From NCBI GenBank assembly GCA_028704035.1, contig JAQVLS010000081.1:1-7155 (forward strand): a stretch of DNA of 7,155 nt, written 5' to 3'. Within the stretch, counting starts at the first letter, position 1. Each line of letters opens with the position of its first letter. Both the position numbers and the translations under genes were made by a program. The DNA is from Desulfotomaculaceae bacterium. Its GTDB lineage: Bacteria > Bacillota > Desulfotomaculia > Desulfotomaculales > Pelotomaculaceae. The notes below the pieces were generated by a model. The model saw nothing but the letters and a program-made list of their open reading frames with translations, did no database searches and had not been told where the DNA came from. Of this stretch, positions 1 through 6,998 are shown in pieces.

Positions 1-621
1 CTCGAGCTCGACAATTTCCAGCTCTTTCGCCACTATGGCACACAGTTTTTCAAGTCTCCTGGCAATATCAACAGCCTCAAGAACGCCCTGTTTATCCTCT
101 ACACGCAACGATAGGTGAGAGGCTATAATATCGGCCAGCCGTCCTGGTTCCTCCAGGTTGACTACTGAAACAACCGTTTCAGGAGGGATACGCTTTGACA
201 GCTTGACATACTGTTCAAACTGGTATACGAGGCTACGCATCAAAGCCTCGATCTCGTTGTTCTTTTTAAAATCTTCTGAATATTGTTCGATTTCTACCTG
301 GAAATATGGTTCATATGTTACAAAGCGATTTACTTTAGCTCTGGCGAGTCCCTCGACTAGCACCCGTATTGTCCCGCCGGGCAACTTTAAAAGCTGCTTA
401 ACTTCGGCGACGGTGCCAATTTGAAAAACATCGTCCTCACCCGGTTCATCAGTCTGAGCTTCTTTCTGGGTGGCCAGAAAAATGATCCTGTCATGAATCA
501 TAGCTTCTTCAATGGCCTGCACCGACTTGGTGCGGCCGACATCCAGGTGAATAACCATATACGGAAAGACAAGCAATCCCCTCAGAGGCAGCAGGGGAAG
601 AACCTTAGTTTCCGATTTCAA
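1..621 (-). CDS. lon: ATP-dependent protease LonA, N-terminal part (cut by window edge)
   Basis: This is the first 207 codons of a Lon-type protease; the reading frame stays open to the left edge, so the AAA+ and peptidase domains lie outside the window. What is visible is the N-terminal substrate-recognition (LAN, PUA-like) domain. It starts KVLPLLPLRGLLVFPYMVIH, the family's hallmark opening strand, and continues with EEAMIHDRIIFLATQK, a typical GTVAEVKQLLKLPGGTIRVLVEG stretch in pieces, and then the helical linker. Cytosolic LonA is a hexameric ATP-driven serine/lysine protease that removes misfolded and regulatory proteins. I chose the TTG at 621-619 because a strong ribosome binding site, GGGGGTG (633-627), sits 5 nt upstream. 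An in-frame ATG at 654 would add 11 residues but has no such site. The gene follows lonB on the same strand, with a hairpin and a probable promoter between them, so it is probably a separate transcription unit. The identification is secure for this part; the completeness of the rest is unknown. Confidence 0.95.
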   Translation of the reverse strand, partial: MKSETKVLPLLPLRGLLVFPYMVIHLDVGRTKSVQAIEEAMIHDRIIFLATQKEAQTDEPGEDDVFQIGTVAEVKQLLKLPGGTIRVLVEGLARAKVNRFVTYEPYFQVEIEQYSEDFKKNNEIEALMRSLVYQFEQYVKLSKRIPPETVVSVVNLEEPGRLADIIASHLSLRVEDKQGVLEAVDIARRLEKLCAIVAKELEIVELE

Positions 622-674
622 AGCTGCACCCCCTTTTTCTATTGTGTTGTTCATTAGTGCAGGTATACAGATTC

Positions 675-683
675 ATTTTATCA
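675..683 (-). promoter_or_regulatory. Probable extended -10 promoter of lonA
   Basis: On the minus strand the sequence TGATAAAAT fits an extended -10 element (TGn followed by TAAAAT). The start of transcription would be near 668, about 48 nt before the chosen lonA TTG codon. No good -35 hexamer lies 16-18 nt further upstream, which is acceptable for an extended -10 promoter but leaves the call moderate. No CIRCE inverted repeat or CtsR-type GGTCAAA repeat was seen around it. Confidence 0.4.
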
Positions 684-730
684 TAAATGTTAAAAATACC
701 GCTATAGTAATAATTACCGCGAATAGTACA

Positions 731-750
731 AACCCGGCCTTTGCCGGGTT
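731..750 (-). terminator. Hairpin terminator after lonB
   Basis: AACCCGGC and GCCGGGTT form a perfect 8-bp, GC-rich stem around a 4-nt loop, about 67 nt beyond the lonB stop codon. Reading on the minus strand the T-run after the stem is short (TTTG), while on the plus strand it is slightly better (TTTT), so it may work in either direction. Only lonB reads into it, so it is assigned to lonB. It separates lonB transcription from lonA. Confidence 0.6.
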
Positions 751-817
751 TTAAAAGAAGTTGCGTATGACGTACAAAGATTTACGTGAAATTAGTTATA
801 TTACATGTGTTTTCTTG

Positions 818-2533
818 TTATGAAATGGTTTGCCCCGAGCCAAAACCGGCACTTAATATATCCAGCGGAGACGGCGTGTTTAATCCCAGTTTTCTCCCTT
901 TTGACTTCTTAATTAAAGCCGCACGGAATACCTCATCCAGTCTTTCCACCGGAACCACTTTGATTCCCTGTAATTCCTTAAATAGATCCTGGTAGTTTTC
1001 TGCCGGTATCACTACCTTTGTAGCACCAGCCTGGCGAGCTGCCTCAACTTTTGCCACCACCCCACCAATTGGCTTAACCAGGCCACGTATAGATATTTCC
1101 CCTGTCATAGCTACCTTGTTATCAACGGGAACACTCATGATTGCCGAATAGATCGCCGTTGCTATTGTGATGCCGGCGGATGGTCCATCGGCAGGAGCGC
1201 CGCCCGGAAAATTTACATGTATATCATAGTCACGGGGGTCTATCTCCATTGTTCGTCTGAGTACGGTCAGGACATTTTCCACCGAACTTTTAGCCATGCT
1301 TTTACGTCGCACTGTCCGGCCTCCGCCGCCGATCTCTTCCTCGTCAACCATGCCGGTTAACGTGAGCCGGCCTTGTCCGTGCGCTACCGGGATGGCATTA
1401 GCCTCAACTTCCAGTAATATACCCAGGTTCGGCCCATAAACAGCAAGACCGTTAACTACTCCCACCTGCGGCCGTGACGGGATTTTCTTCTCCGGTCTGG
1501 GCGAATACTGGCCGCTTTGCACTACCCATTCAATGTCAGCCGCGTGAATTTCTTCTTTGGCCTCAGTAATGACAATCCCGGCTGCAATTTGAATAATATT
1601 AACTGCCTCACGTCCGCTAGTAGCATATTTTTTGATAACATCCAAAGCGCCTGGCTGGAGCGGAATGTTTATTTTATCAGCTGCGTTTTTGGCTATTTTT
1701 TCAACCTCGTCAGGCAGGAGTTGGCGAAAATATATCTCCAGGCAGCGAGAACGGATGGCGGGAGATATATGCTCGGCATCCCTGGTTGTAGCCCCCACCA
1801 TGCGGAAATCAGCCGGCAGTCCGTTTTGAAAAATATCATGGATGTGGCTTGGGATATTGTTATCTTCCGAGCTGTAATAGGCACTTTCCAAGATTACTTT
1901 GCGGTCTTCCATCACTTTAAGCAGCTTATTCAGCTGAATAGGATGAAGTTCCCCTATTTCGTCGATAAAAAGCATGCCTCCGTGGGCCTTCGTCACTGCA
2001 CCAGCTTTGGGCTGGGGAATACCTGCTATCCCTAGCGGACCAGCTCCCTGGTAAATCGGGTCATGCACAGACCCAATCAGCGGGTCGGCAATACCGCGCT
2101 CATCAAAACGCGCTGTGGTAGCGTCTATCTCGATAAAACTAGCATCAGGCCTAAATGGTGAGCAGGAATTTTTTTTTGCTTCTTCCATCACCAGCCTGGC
2201 AGCAGCAGTTTTTCCAACACCGGGAGGCCCATAGATGATCACGTGCTGCGGGTTGGGACCGCAAAGGGCTGCCCGCAGGGATTTTAAGCCTTCTGCCTGG
2301 CCAATTATTTCTTCAAAACTGGACGGGCGTGTTTTTTCAGAAAGTGGCTCGGTTAACGATATGGAACGCATCCTCTGAAGCTTCTCAATTTCTTTTCTGG
2401 ACTCCTTTTCAACCGCGTTCTTGTTCCCATTCTGAGTTTTTAGTAGATTCCAAAAATATAGACCGATGATTACAGCGAAAAAAACCTGGATAAATGTCAG
2501 AAAACCTCCTAAACCAACAGGAAATCCCCCCAT
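818..2533 (-). CDS. lonB: Membrane-anchored ATP-dependent protease LonB (sporulation-type)
   Basis: A 571-residue Lon-family protease without the LonA substrate-binding N-domain. Residues about 8-30 form one hydrophobic membrane anchor, followed by a charged linker. The AAA+ module has Walker A GPPGVGKT (102-109), Walker B MLFIDE (187-192), sensor-1 GATTR (247-251) and arginine-finger candidates R261/R263. The C-terminal peptidase domain (about 355-540) has the catalytic serine in DGPSAG (S452) and the catalytic lysine in PIGGVVAK (K495), 43 residues apart as in LonA, so it should be an active Ser/Lys protease. The length is close to Bacillus subtilis LonB (about 550 residues). In B. subtilis LonB is made in the forespore under sigma-F; from family knowledge the same role is inferred here. 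The ATG at 2533 has AGAGGAGGAG (2550-2541) 7 nt upstream. It is divergent from the transporter gene and upstream of lonA on the same strand. A last stretch of about 30 residues beyond the protease fold is polar and of unknown use. Confidence 0.95.
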   Translation of the reverse strand: MGGFPVGLGGFLTFIQVFFAVIIGLYFWNLLKTQNGNKNAVEKESRKEIEKLQRMRSISLTEPLSEKTRPSSFEEIIGQAEGLKSLRAALCGPNPQHVIIYGPPGVGKTAAARLVMEEAKKNSCSPFRPDASFIEIDATTARFDERGIADPLIGSVHDPIYQGAGPLGIAGIPQPKAGAVTKAHGGMLFIDEIGELHPIQLNKLLKVMEDRKVILESAYYSSEDNNIPSHIHDIFQNGLPADFRMVGATTRDAEHISPAIRSRCLEIYFRQLLPDEVEKIAKNAADKINIPLQPGALDVIKKYATSGREAVNIIQIAAGIVITEAKEEIHAADIEWVVQSGQYSPRPEKKIPSRPQVGVVNGLAVYGPNLGILLEVEANAIPVAHGQGRLTLTGMVDEEEIGGGGRTVRRKSMAKSSVENVLTVLRRTMEIDPRDYDIHVNFPGGAPADGPSAGITIATAIYSAIMSVPVDNKVAMTGEISIRGLVKPIGGVVAKVEAARQAGATKVVIPAENYQDLFKELQGIKVVPVERLDEVFRAALIKKSKGRKLGLNTPSPLDILSAGFGSGQTIS

Positions 2534-2662
2534 GTTAAGTCTCCTCCTCTAAAAAAACTTTAACATTAGTATTGTGAATTATTTTTAAATTTAAACCCCA
2601 TTTTTATGAAAAAGAATATTAAGCCTTTAGAAATTGCTAACGTACTGAATGCGTGATAATAA

Positions 2663-2691
2663 TGGACAAAAGCCTCATAAATGTATATAAT
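2663..2691 (+). promoter_or_regulatory. Sigma-A-type promoter of the transporter gene
   Basis: TGGACA (2663-2668) and a perfect TATAAT (2686-2691) are separated by exactly 17 nt, matching the housekeeping sigma consensus with one change in the -35 box. Transcription would start near 2698, leaving a leader of about 107 nt before the ATG at 2805. The gene can therefore be expressed independently of its protease neighbours. Confidence 0.75.
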
Positions 2692-2730
2692 TAGACTATA
2701 TTTTTACGATCGAACTACAAACAACTTATT

Positions 2731-2787
2731 AAGGAGGTGAAAGTACCAAAAAATAATTGGAATTATAGATATCTGAGTCGTATTTAA
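2731..2787 (+). other. Orphan strong Shine-Dalgarno and 16-codon mini-ORF in the transporter leader
   Basis: AAGGAGGTGA (2731-2740) is a 10-nt perfect complement to the 3' end of 16S rRNA, yet no ATG, GTG or TTG lies at the usual 5-9 nt distance. A GTG inside the motif (2737) opens a 16-codon frame ending at TAA (2785-2787), 5 nt before the real gene's own AGGAGG. Because that GTG overlaps the ribosome binding site it is a poor start. An inverted repeat ATAATT-GG-AATTAT (2753-2766) lies within it. It may be a leader peptide, a ribosome standby site, or the remains of a lost start; translation is not established. Confidence 0.3.
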
Positions 2788-2804
2788 TTGTTAGGAGGCG
2801 TAAT

Positions 2805-3395
2805 ATGTCAAACAACGTTTATGAAATCAAAGAATCCAGTATTGCTGATCCTGGGCCGCTTGGTCTGGCTTGTTTTGCTCTGACTACTTTTTGCCTGAGC
2901 ATGGTTAACGCCGGTCTGGTTGACAAGTCGGCTACCATCGTGGTGATTGCCCTAGCCCTGATTTATGGCGGAGCCACCCAAATTCTGGCCGGCATGTGGG
3001 AATTCAAGAAAAACAACATCTTCGGCGCCACCGCTTTTTCGTCGTATGGCGCGTTCTGGATATCTCTTGGTATATTTGATCTTCTTGCAACATTAGAGCT
3101 GGTGACAGTGCCTTCCCAGGGCGTTTGGCTGTTCCTACTGGCATGGACTATTTTCACTTTTTACATGTGGATCGGGAGTTTCGGAACAAGCAAAGCCCTG
3201 GTTGCAACATTTACTTTACTGCTTATAGCTTTCATACTGTTAACCATCGGTGCAGCAGGAAACCACGCGGCCCATACATGGGGCGGATATGTCGGGATCG
3301 CGACGGCCTTGGTCGCCTGGTATACCTCAGCGGCCGGCATATTCAATACCGTTTACGGGCGGGTTGTCTGTCCGGTTGGCCCCTGCAAAAAATAG
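2805..3395 (+). CDS. Acetate/succinate transporter, GPR1/FUN34/SatP (AceTr) family
   Basis: A 196-residue membrane protein with about six hydrophobic helices (roughly 19-39, 43-63, 75-97, 106-126, 130-151 and 160-182), the usual size for bacterial SatP (188 in Escherichia coli). Near the N-terminus it carries DPGPLGLACFALTT (15-28), the counterpart of the family signature NPAPLGL, and later YGGATQILAGMWEFKKNNIFG (54-74, in pieces: YGG, QILAG, EFKK) and FSSYGAFW (78-85), all closely matching E. coli SatP. The family moves acetate, and in some members succinate, across the cytoplasmic membrane, with channel-like structures reported. The first signature residue is Asp15 instead of Asn. The ATG at 2805 has AGGAGG (2793-2798) 6 nt upstream. 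The gene has its own promoter and a terminator shared with the converging clpX. It sits on the opposite strand inside a protease cluster with no obvious functional link. In an acetate-producing or acetate-using anaerobe it would handle acetate exchange; direction and substrate are inferred. Confidence 0.92.
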   Translation: MSNNVYEIKESSIADPGPLGLACFALTTFCLSMVNAGLVDKSATIVVIALALIYGGATQILAGMWEFKKNNIFGATAFSSYGAFWISLGIFDLLATLELVTVPSQGVWLFLLAWTIFTFYMWIGSFGTSKALVATFTLLLIAFILLTIGAAGNHAAHTWGGYVGIATALVAWYTSAAGIFNTVYGRVVCPVGPCKK

Positions 3396-3407
3396 CTTAA
3401 TAAAAAC

Positions 3408-3439
3408 AAAATCCTGGCCGGCTTTCCGGTCAGGATTTT
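3408..3439. terminator. Bidirectional intrinsic terminator between transporter gene and clpX
   Basis: A 14-bp stem (3408-3421 with 3426-3439, one G-T wobble) closes over a CTTT loop. On the plus strand it starts 13 nt after the transporter stop and its stem ends in TTTT. On the minus strand it starts about 20 nt after the clpX stop and is followed by TTTTGTTTTTATT. Both converging transcripts can end here, with the stronger U-tract serving the tig-clpP-clpX side. Confidence 0.88.
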
Positions 3440-3458
3440 CAATTTGAACCTCTCATAT

Positions 3459-4706
3459 TTAAGCAGTTTCTTCTTTTTTCTTGCGGTCGATGACGATTGT
3501 ATGGGGAGGTTCTTTTTTTCTTATGGTTTCACCTGTCACCGTACACTTGGCAATATCTTCACGGGACGGGATGTCATACATTACATCAAGCATGACTTCC
3601 TCCAAAATAGACCTTAACCCCCTGGCGCCTGTATTGCGCTTCAGGGCCTCCTCAGCTACCGCTACTAAGGCATCCCGGGAAAAATCAAGGGCCACACCGT
3701 CCAGTTCAAAAAGCTTCTCATACTGTTTAACCAGAGCGTTTCTAGGTTCAACAAGAATGCGGACCAGGGCTTCCTCACCCAGTGCATCAAGGGTGACAAT
3801 TATCGGCAGCCTGCCTACAAATTCTGGGATAAGGCCATATTTGAGAAGGTCCTCGGGCAGAATTTTACTCAATATTTCACCGATTTTTTGTTCTTTTCTG
3901 GCTTTAATTTCCGCTCCGAAGCCCATCGCTTTTTTACCGATGCGGTTAAATATAATTTTTTCAATACCGTCGAAAGCGCCGCCGCAAATAAAAAGTACGT
4001 TCGTGGTATCAAGCTGGATAAATTCCTGATGCGGGTGCTTGCGGCCGCCTTGCGGTGGTACGCTGGCAACAGTCCCTTCCAGGATTTTCAAAAGGGCCTG
4101 CTGGACACCTTCACCTGAAACATCCCTGGTTATAGATGGGTTCTCAGACTTGCGAGCTATTTTATCAATTTCATCAATGTATACTATGCCTTTTTCAGCC
4201 TTTTCCACATCGTAATCAGCCGCCTGAATCAGTTTAAGCAGGATATTTTCCACATCCTCGCCCACATATCCCGCCTCAGTAAGAGAAGTGGCATCTGCAA
4301 TGGCAAAAGGAACGTTCAAAAGACGCGCCAGCGTTTGTGCCAGAAGCGTTTTACCGCTACCGGTGGGGCCAAGCATAACGATGTTGCTCTTCTGCAGTTC
4401 CACATCATCTATCTTACCGCCGAGATTTATCCTTTTATAGTGGTTGTAAACGGCAACGGACAAGGATTTTTTAGCGCTTTCCTGGCCGATGACGTACTGA
4501 TCCAGAATCTCTTTGATCTCCTTTGGCTTGGGAATATCACCAATATCCAGGCAAAGATCATCACTCAGTTCTTCTTCAATAATCTCGTTGCATAGTTCGA
4601 TGCATTCATCGCAGATATACACGCCAGGGCCCGCGACCAGTTTCTTCACCTGATCCTGAAGCTTACCACAGAAGGAACACTTCAACTGCCCTTTGTCGCT
4701 AAACAT
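3459..4706 (-). CDS. clpX: ClpX, ATP-dependent unfoldase subunit of ClpXP
   Basis: A 415-residue AAA+ unfoldase (B. subtilis ClpX is 420) that recognises and unfolds substrates and threads them into ClpP in the cytosol. An N-terminal zinc-binding domain has four cysteines, C10, C13, C32 and C35. Then come Walker A GPTGSGKT (113-120), pore loop GYVG (146-149), Walker B VYIDE (175-179), the pore-entry RKH motif (222-224), the ClpP-docking loop as MGF (261-263, usually IGF or similar), and the sensor-2 GARGLR segment near the C-terminus. All catalytic motifs are intact. The frame is open up to 4751, but I chose the ATG at 4706: AGAGGTGG (4718-4711) sits just upstream, and the protein then begins [15 protein letters not shown] like other ClpX. 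The longer version would overlap clpP. The gene starts 13 nt after the clpP stop, so it is probably co-transcribed with clpP and possibly translationally coupled. It ends just before a strong bidirectional terminator. Confidence 0.98.
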   Translation of the reverse strand: MFSDKGQLKCSFCGKLQDQVKKLVAGPGVYICDECIELCNEIIEEELSDDLCLDIGDIPKPKEIKEILDQYVIGQESAKKSLSVAVYNHYKRINLGGKIDDVELQKSNIVMLGPTGSGKTLLAQTLARLLNVPFAIADATSLTEAGYVGEDVENILLKLIQAADYDVEKAEKGIVYIDEIDKIARKSENPSITRDVSGEGVQQALLKILEGTVASVPPQGGRKHPHQEFIQLDTTNVLFICGGAFDGIEKIIFNRIGKKAMGFGAEIKARKEQKIGEILSKILPEDLLKYGLIPEFVGRLPIIVTLDALGEEALVRILVEPRNALVKQYEKLFELDGVALDFSRDALVAVAEEALKRNTGARGLRSILEEVMLDVMYDIPSREDIAKCTVTGETIRKKEPPHTIVIDRKKKEETA

Positions 4707-4719
4707 ATTTCCACCTCTT

Positions 4720-5310
4720 TTACCTTTGCTTTCTGACATTATATACCTCATCTATGAGCCCATATTCTTTGGCCTCCGAAGCAGACATAAAATAGTCGCG
4801 CTCGGTGTCCAGGGCAATCTTATCCAGAGTCTGACCTGTATGCCTGGACAGTATGTTATTCAAAGCCTCCCTCATGCGCAAAATTTCCTTGGCATGAATC
4901 TCAATATCAGTGGCCTGGCCCTGTACCCCTCCCATAGGCTGGTGAATTAAGATGCGGGAATAAGGCAACGAATAACGTTTTCCCTTTGTCCCGGCGGCTA
5001 ATAGCAACGAGGCCATGCTGGCTGCCTGACCGATGCAGATAGTGGCAACCGGAGGACGAACATGTTGCATGGTATCGTAAATGGCCATGCCGGACGTTAC
5101 TACTCCACCGGGAGAATTAATATAAAACTGAATATCTTTTTCGGGATCTTCCGCCTCTAGAAACAACATCTGTGCAATAATCAAATTGGACACGTTATCT
5201 TCTATAGGCCCGCCGAGAAATATAATGCGGTCCTTTAAAAGCCTGGAAAAGATATCGTATGAGCGTTCGCCACGGTTGGTCTGTTCAACAACAAATGGTA
5301 CGAGGTTCAT
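4720..5310 (-). CDS. clpP: ClpP, serine peptidase subunit of Clp proteases
   Basis: A 196-residue peptidase of the usual ClpP length, forming the barrel-shaped double-heptamer proteolytic chamber served by ClpX (next gene) and, in Firmicutes, by ClpC/ClpE. The catalytic triad is visible: Ser98 in GQAASM, His123 in ILIHQPMGG, and Asp172 in DTERD. The oligomerisation and substrate-strand region YINSPGG (63-69) is intact. The protein begins [20 protein letters not shown], very close to the B. subtilis start. I placed the start at the ATG at 5310, preceded by AAGGAG with 6 nt spacing; a further in-frame ATG at 5340 would add 10 residues but lacks family support. It lies 45 nt after tig with no terminator between, and 13 nt before clpX, so a tig-clpP-clpX operon is likely. 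B. subtilis, by contrast, keeps clpP elsewhere. No CtsR-type operator was seen immediately upstream. Confidence 0.98.
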   Translation of the reverse strand: MNLVPFVVEQTNRGERSYDIFSRLLKDRIIFLGGPIEDNVSNLIIAQMLFLEAEDPEKDIQFYINSPGGVVTSGMAIYDTMQHVRPPVATICIGQAASMASLLLAAGTKGKRYSLPYSRILIHQPMGGVQGQATDIEIHAKEILRMREALNNILSRHTGQTLDKIALDTERDYFMSASEAKEYGLIDEVYNVRKQR

Positions 5311-5355
5311 TTCAATCTCCTTAGTAAAAATATTTTTCAAAAGACTTTCTTAATA

Positions 5356-6726
5356 CTATTCCGTTTCAGGTTCGTTGGTGTCCTTAATTTCAGGTTCCTT
5401 GACTGCAGGCTCGTTGCCCATGGGTTCATTGGCGTCCTCAATAAATTTTGCGTTATCTGCCAAAAACTGCAGTGTTTTTTCCCTGACAACCTGATCCGTG
5501 AGATAATCTATTTGTGCATTGTTTTCTAATATTTTTTGGACATCTTCCCCGCCGCCGTTATAATAGCCGGCTATTTTGGCTGCTTCTTCTTTAATTTCTT
5601 CATCAGTGGCTTTAATATCTTCAACCCTGGATATGGCCTCCATAACCAGGTTCGTTTTTGCCGACCATACGGCATCCGGATGCATTTTATCTTTCAATTC
5701 TTCCAAAGTAGTGTTGGCATACATCAGGTAATTCTCCATGGTTGCACCCTGGCTGTTGATGCGACTCTCCAGGTTGCGAAGCATATCATTCAGCTGGCTT
5801 TCAACCATTGGCTCAGGAATTTCGAGTTCAATACCGTCAACAATTTTACTGACGATTTCCTGCCTGATTTGGAATTCCGCCCTTTTCTCGGCAGCTTCTT
5901 TTAACCTATTCGCTATGTCAATTCTTAATTCCTCTAGGGTATCAAATTCGCTGACGTCCTTGGCAAACTCGTCATCCAAGCCGGTCAGTTCCTTCCGCCT
6001 GATAGCCTTTACAGTTACTGTGAATACAGCATCTTTCCCAGCAAGATCTTCTGCACGGTAATCTTCTGGAAAGGTTACATTGACGTCTACAGTTTCCCCG
6101 ACCAAAACATCGATTAATTGATCTTCAAATCCTGCAACAAAGCTACCGGACCCTATTTCCAGGGGGTATTCATTGCCTTCCCCGCCCTGAAAGGTCTCCC
6201 CGTCGACTTTGCCAACAAAGTCTATAACGGCAGTATCTCCTTTTTTGATTACCCCCTCTTCCATGGTTATGATTTTGGCGTGCCTTTGTTGCAGGCCATC
6301 CAGCGCTTTGACAATTTCTTCCTCGGATACATCAGTTGACGGTTTTGTTACTTCAATTTCCTTATATTGACCGAGAATCACTTCCGGCTTAACCAGCACC
6401 GTCGCCTTTAATAGCACAGGCTTGCCTTCTTCGGCTTGTACAACATCAAGCTTAGGCTGATCGACCGGTTCGATGCCTGTTTCCACAACAGCCTTGTAAT
6501 AGGCTTCCGGCACAACCGATTCAATGGCTTCTTCCAGAATGATTTCTTTACCGACATAGCGTTCAAATATCTGTTTTGGTGTTTTGCCTTTACGGAAGCC
6601 GGGGACATTGTACTTTTGCACAAGTCTGCGGTAGGCATTGTCTATGGCTTTGTCAAACTGTTCGGCCTCCAACTCAATTTCTAATTGAACAGTGTTTTTT
6701 TCAATCCTTTCGGCGTTTGCTTTCAT
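5356..6726 (-). CDS. tig: Trigger factor, ribosome-associated chaperone and prolyl isomerase
   Basis: A 456-residue trigger factor that binds the ribosome near the exit tunnel and shields nascent chains. The N-terminal ribosome-binding domain has the signature GFRKGK with F44-R45-K46 at the same numbering as in E. coli. The FKBP-like peptidyl-prolyl isomerase domain runs about 161-246 (KKGDTAVIDFVGKVDG at its start, FEDQL and TFPEDY within). The remainder, to about 429, is the helical C-terminal cradle. Residues 430-456 are an acidic, proline-containing tail with three NEP tripeptides (433, 438, 451), making the protein longer than the 432-residue E. coli form. The ATG at 6726 has AAGGGGGAG (6740-6732) upstream. 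It is the first gene of a probable tig-clpP-clpX operon, which joins folding help at the ribosome with degradation. A TATAAT-like element is close upstream, and a stronger promoter followed by a hairpin is farther up. Confidence 0.98.
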   Translation of the reverse strand: MKANAERIEKNTVQLEIELEAEQFDKAIDNAYRRLVQKYNVPGFRKGKTPKQIFERYVGKEIILEEAIESVVPEAYYKAVVETGIEPVDQPKLDVVQAEEGKPVLLKATVLVKPEVILGQYKEIEVTKPSTDVSEEEIVKALDGLQQRHAKIITMEEGVIKKGDTAVIDFVGKVDGETFQGGEGNEYPLEIGSGSFVAGFEDQLIDVLVGETVDVNVTFPEDYRAEDLAGKDAVFTVTVKAIRRKELTGLDDEFAKDVSEFDTLEELRIDIANRLKEAAEKRAEFQIRQEIVSKIVDGIELEIPEPMVESQLNDMLRNLESRINSQGATMENYLMYANTTLEELKDKMHPDAVWSAKTNLVMEAISRVEDIKATDEEIKEEAAKIAGYYNGGGEDVQKILENNAQIDYLTDQVVREKTLQFLADNAKFIEDANEPMGNEPAVKEPEIKDTNEPETE

Positions 6727-6750
6727 CTATGCTCCCCCTTAAATTGTGTC

Positions 6751-6756
6751 ATTATA
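6751..6756 (-). promoter_or_regulatory. Possible tig-proximal -10 element
   Basis: A perfect TATAAT on the minus strand would give a transcript starting near 6744, about 18 nt before the tig ATG and just including its ribosome binding site. No recognisable -35 hexamer lies 16-18 nt upstream (the sequence there reads CCTTTT or similar) and no TGn extension is present, so in AT-rich DNA this may be chance. Confidence 0.3.
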
Positions 6757-6904
6757 TAAGGTATTTATTAATAAAAAGGAGAACCTGACTCCATATTAGC
6801 AATAAACACCAAATTACAGTATTAATATTGTAACCAATTTTTAGATTTTATTCTAGAGGTGAGTTATATATTTCCTCTTAAAATAAAAATGCAATACCAC
6901 GACT

Positions 6905-6947
6905 AAAAAAGCCCTGGCTCCTAAAACCTTGATTTATCAAGGGGCTT
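6905..6947 (-). terminator. Terminator-like hairpin upstream of tig
   Basis: On the minus strand AAGCCC (6947-6942) pairs with GGGCTT (6914-6909), and the T-run TTTTTT (6910-6905) follows. Inside sits a second stem, CCTTGA with TCAAGG around a 4-nt loop (6927-6942), sharing a base with the outer stem. The shape is that of an intrinsic terminator. It lies about 45 nt downstream of a predicted start point and about 180 nt upstream of tig, so it could end a short RNA, act as an attenuator in the tig leader, or end an upstream gene outside the window. Confidence 0.5.
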
Positions 6948-6998
6948 CAACATATTTTCCAGTTGCTGTTTAAGATTGTTTTTAAAAAGTATTATTAA

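Larger units (their letters stand above)
2534..2804. promoter_or_regulatory. Divergent intergenic region between lonB and the transporter gene
   Basis: This 271-nt AT-rich gap separates two genes that point away from each other. On the plus side it holds a near-consensus promoter (2663-2691) and a leader with an unused strong ribosome binding site; these have their own entries. On the minus side it holds the lonB ribosome binding site (2550-2541). I found no convincing lonB promoter: neither a good sigma-A pair nor a clear sigma-F pattern (GYATA, about 15 nt, then GGnnAnAnT) could be placed. Confidence 0.6.

Noticed and set aside
158..657. Plus-strand open frames of 78-88 codons at 158-424 and 421-657
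   Set aside because: They lie opposite the clearly conserved Lon N-terminal domain on the minus strand, show no family resemblance, and lack good ribosome binding sites.
1517..2035. A 172-codon plus-strand frame inside lonB
   Set aside because: It is antisense to the AAA+ core of lonB, which has every motif intact; the translation is low-quality and without a recognisable domain.
2534..2700. Sigma-F or sigma-G promoter for lonB
   Set aside because: Family knowledge predicts one, but no pair of -35 and -10 boxes at acceptable spacing fits; AT-rich near-matches were too weak to report.
4707..4751. Longer clpX start overlapping clpP
   Set aside because: The added residues are the out-of-frame end of clpP; the ATG at 4706 has a proper ribosome binding site and matches the family's N-terminus.
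6853..6877. Inverted repeat AGAGG...CCTCT with a ribosome-binding-like sequence
   Set aside because: The arms are only 5 bp, the loop is AT-rich, and no start codon at working distance opens a credible frame.
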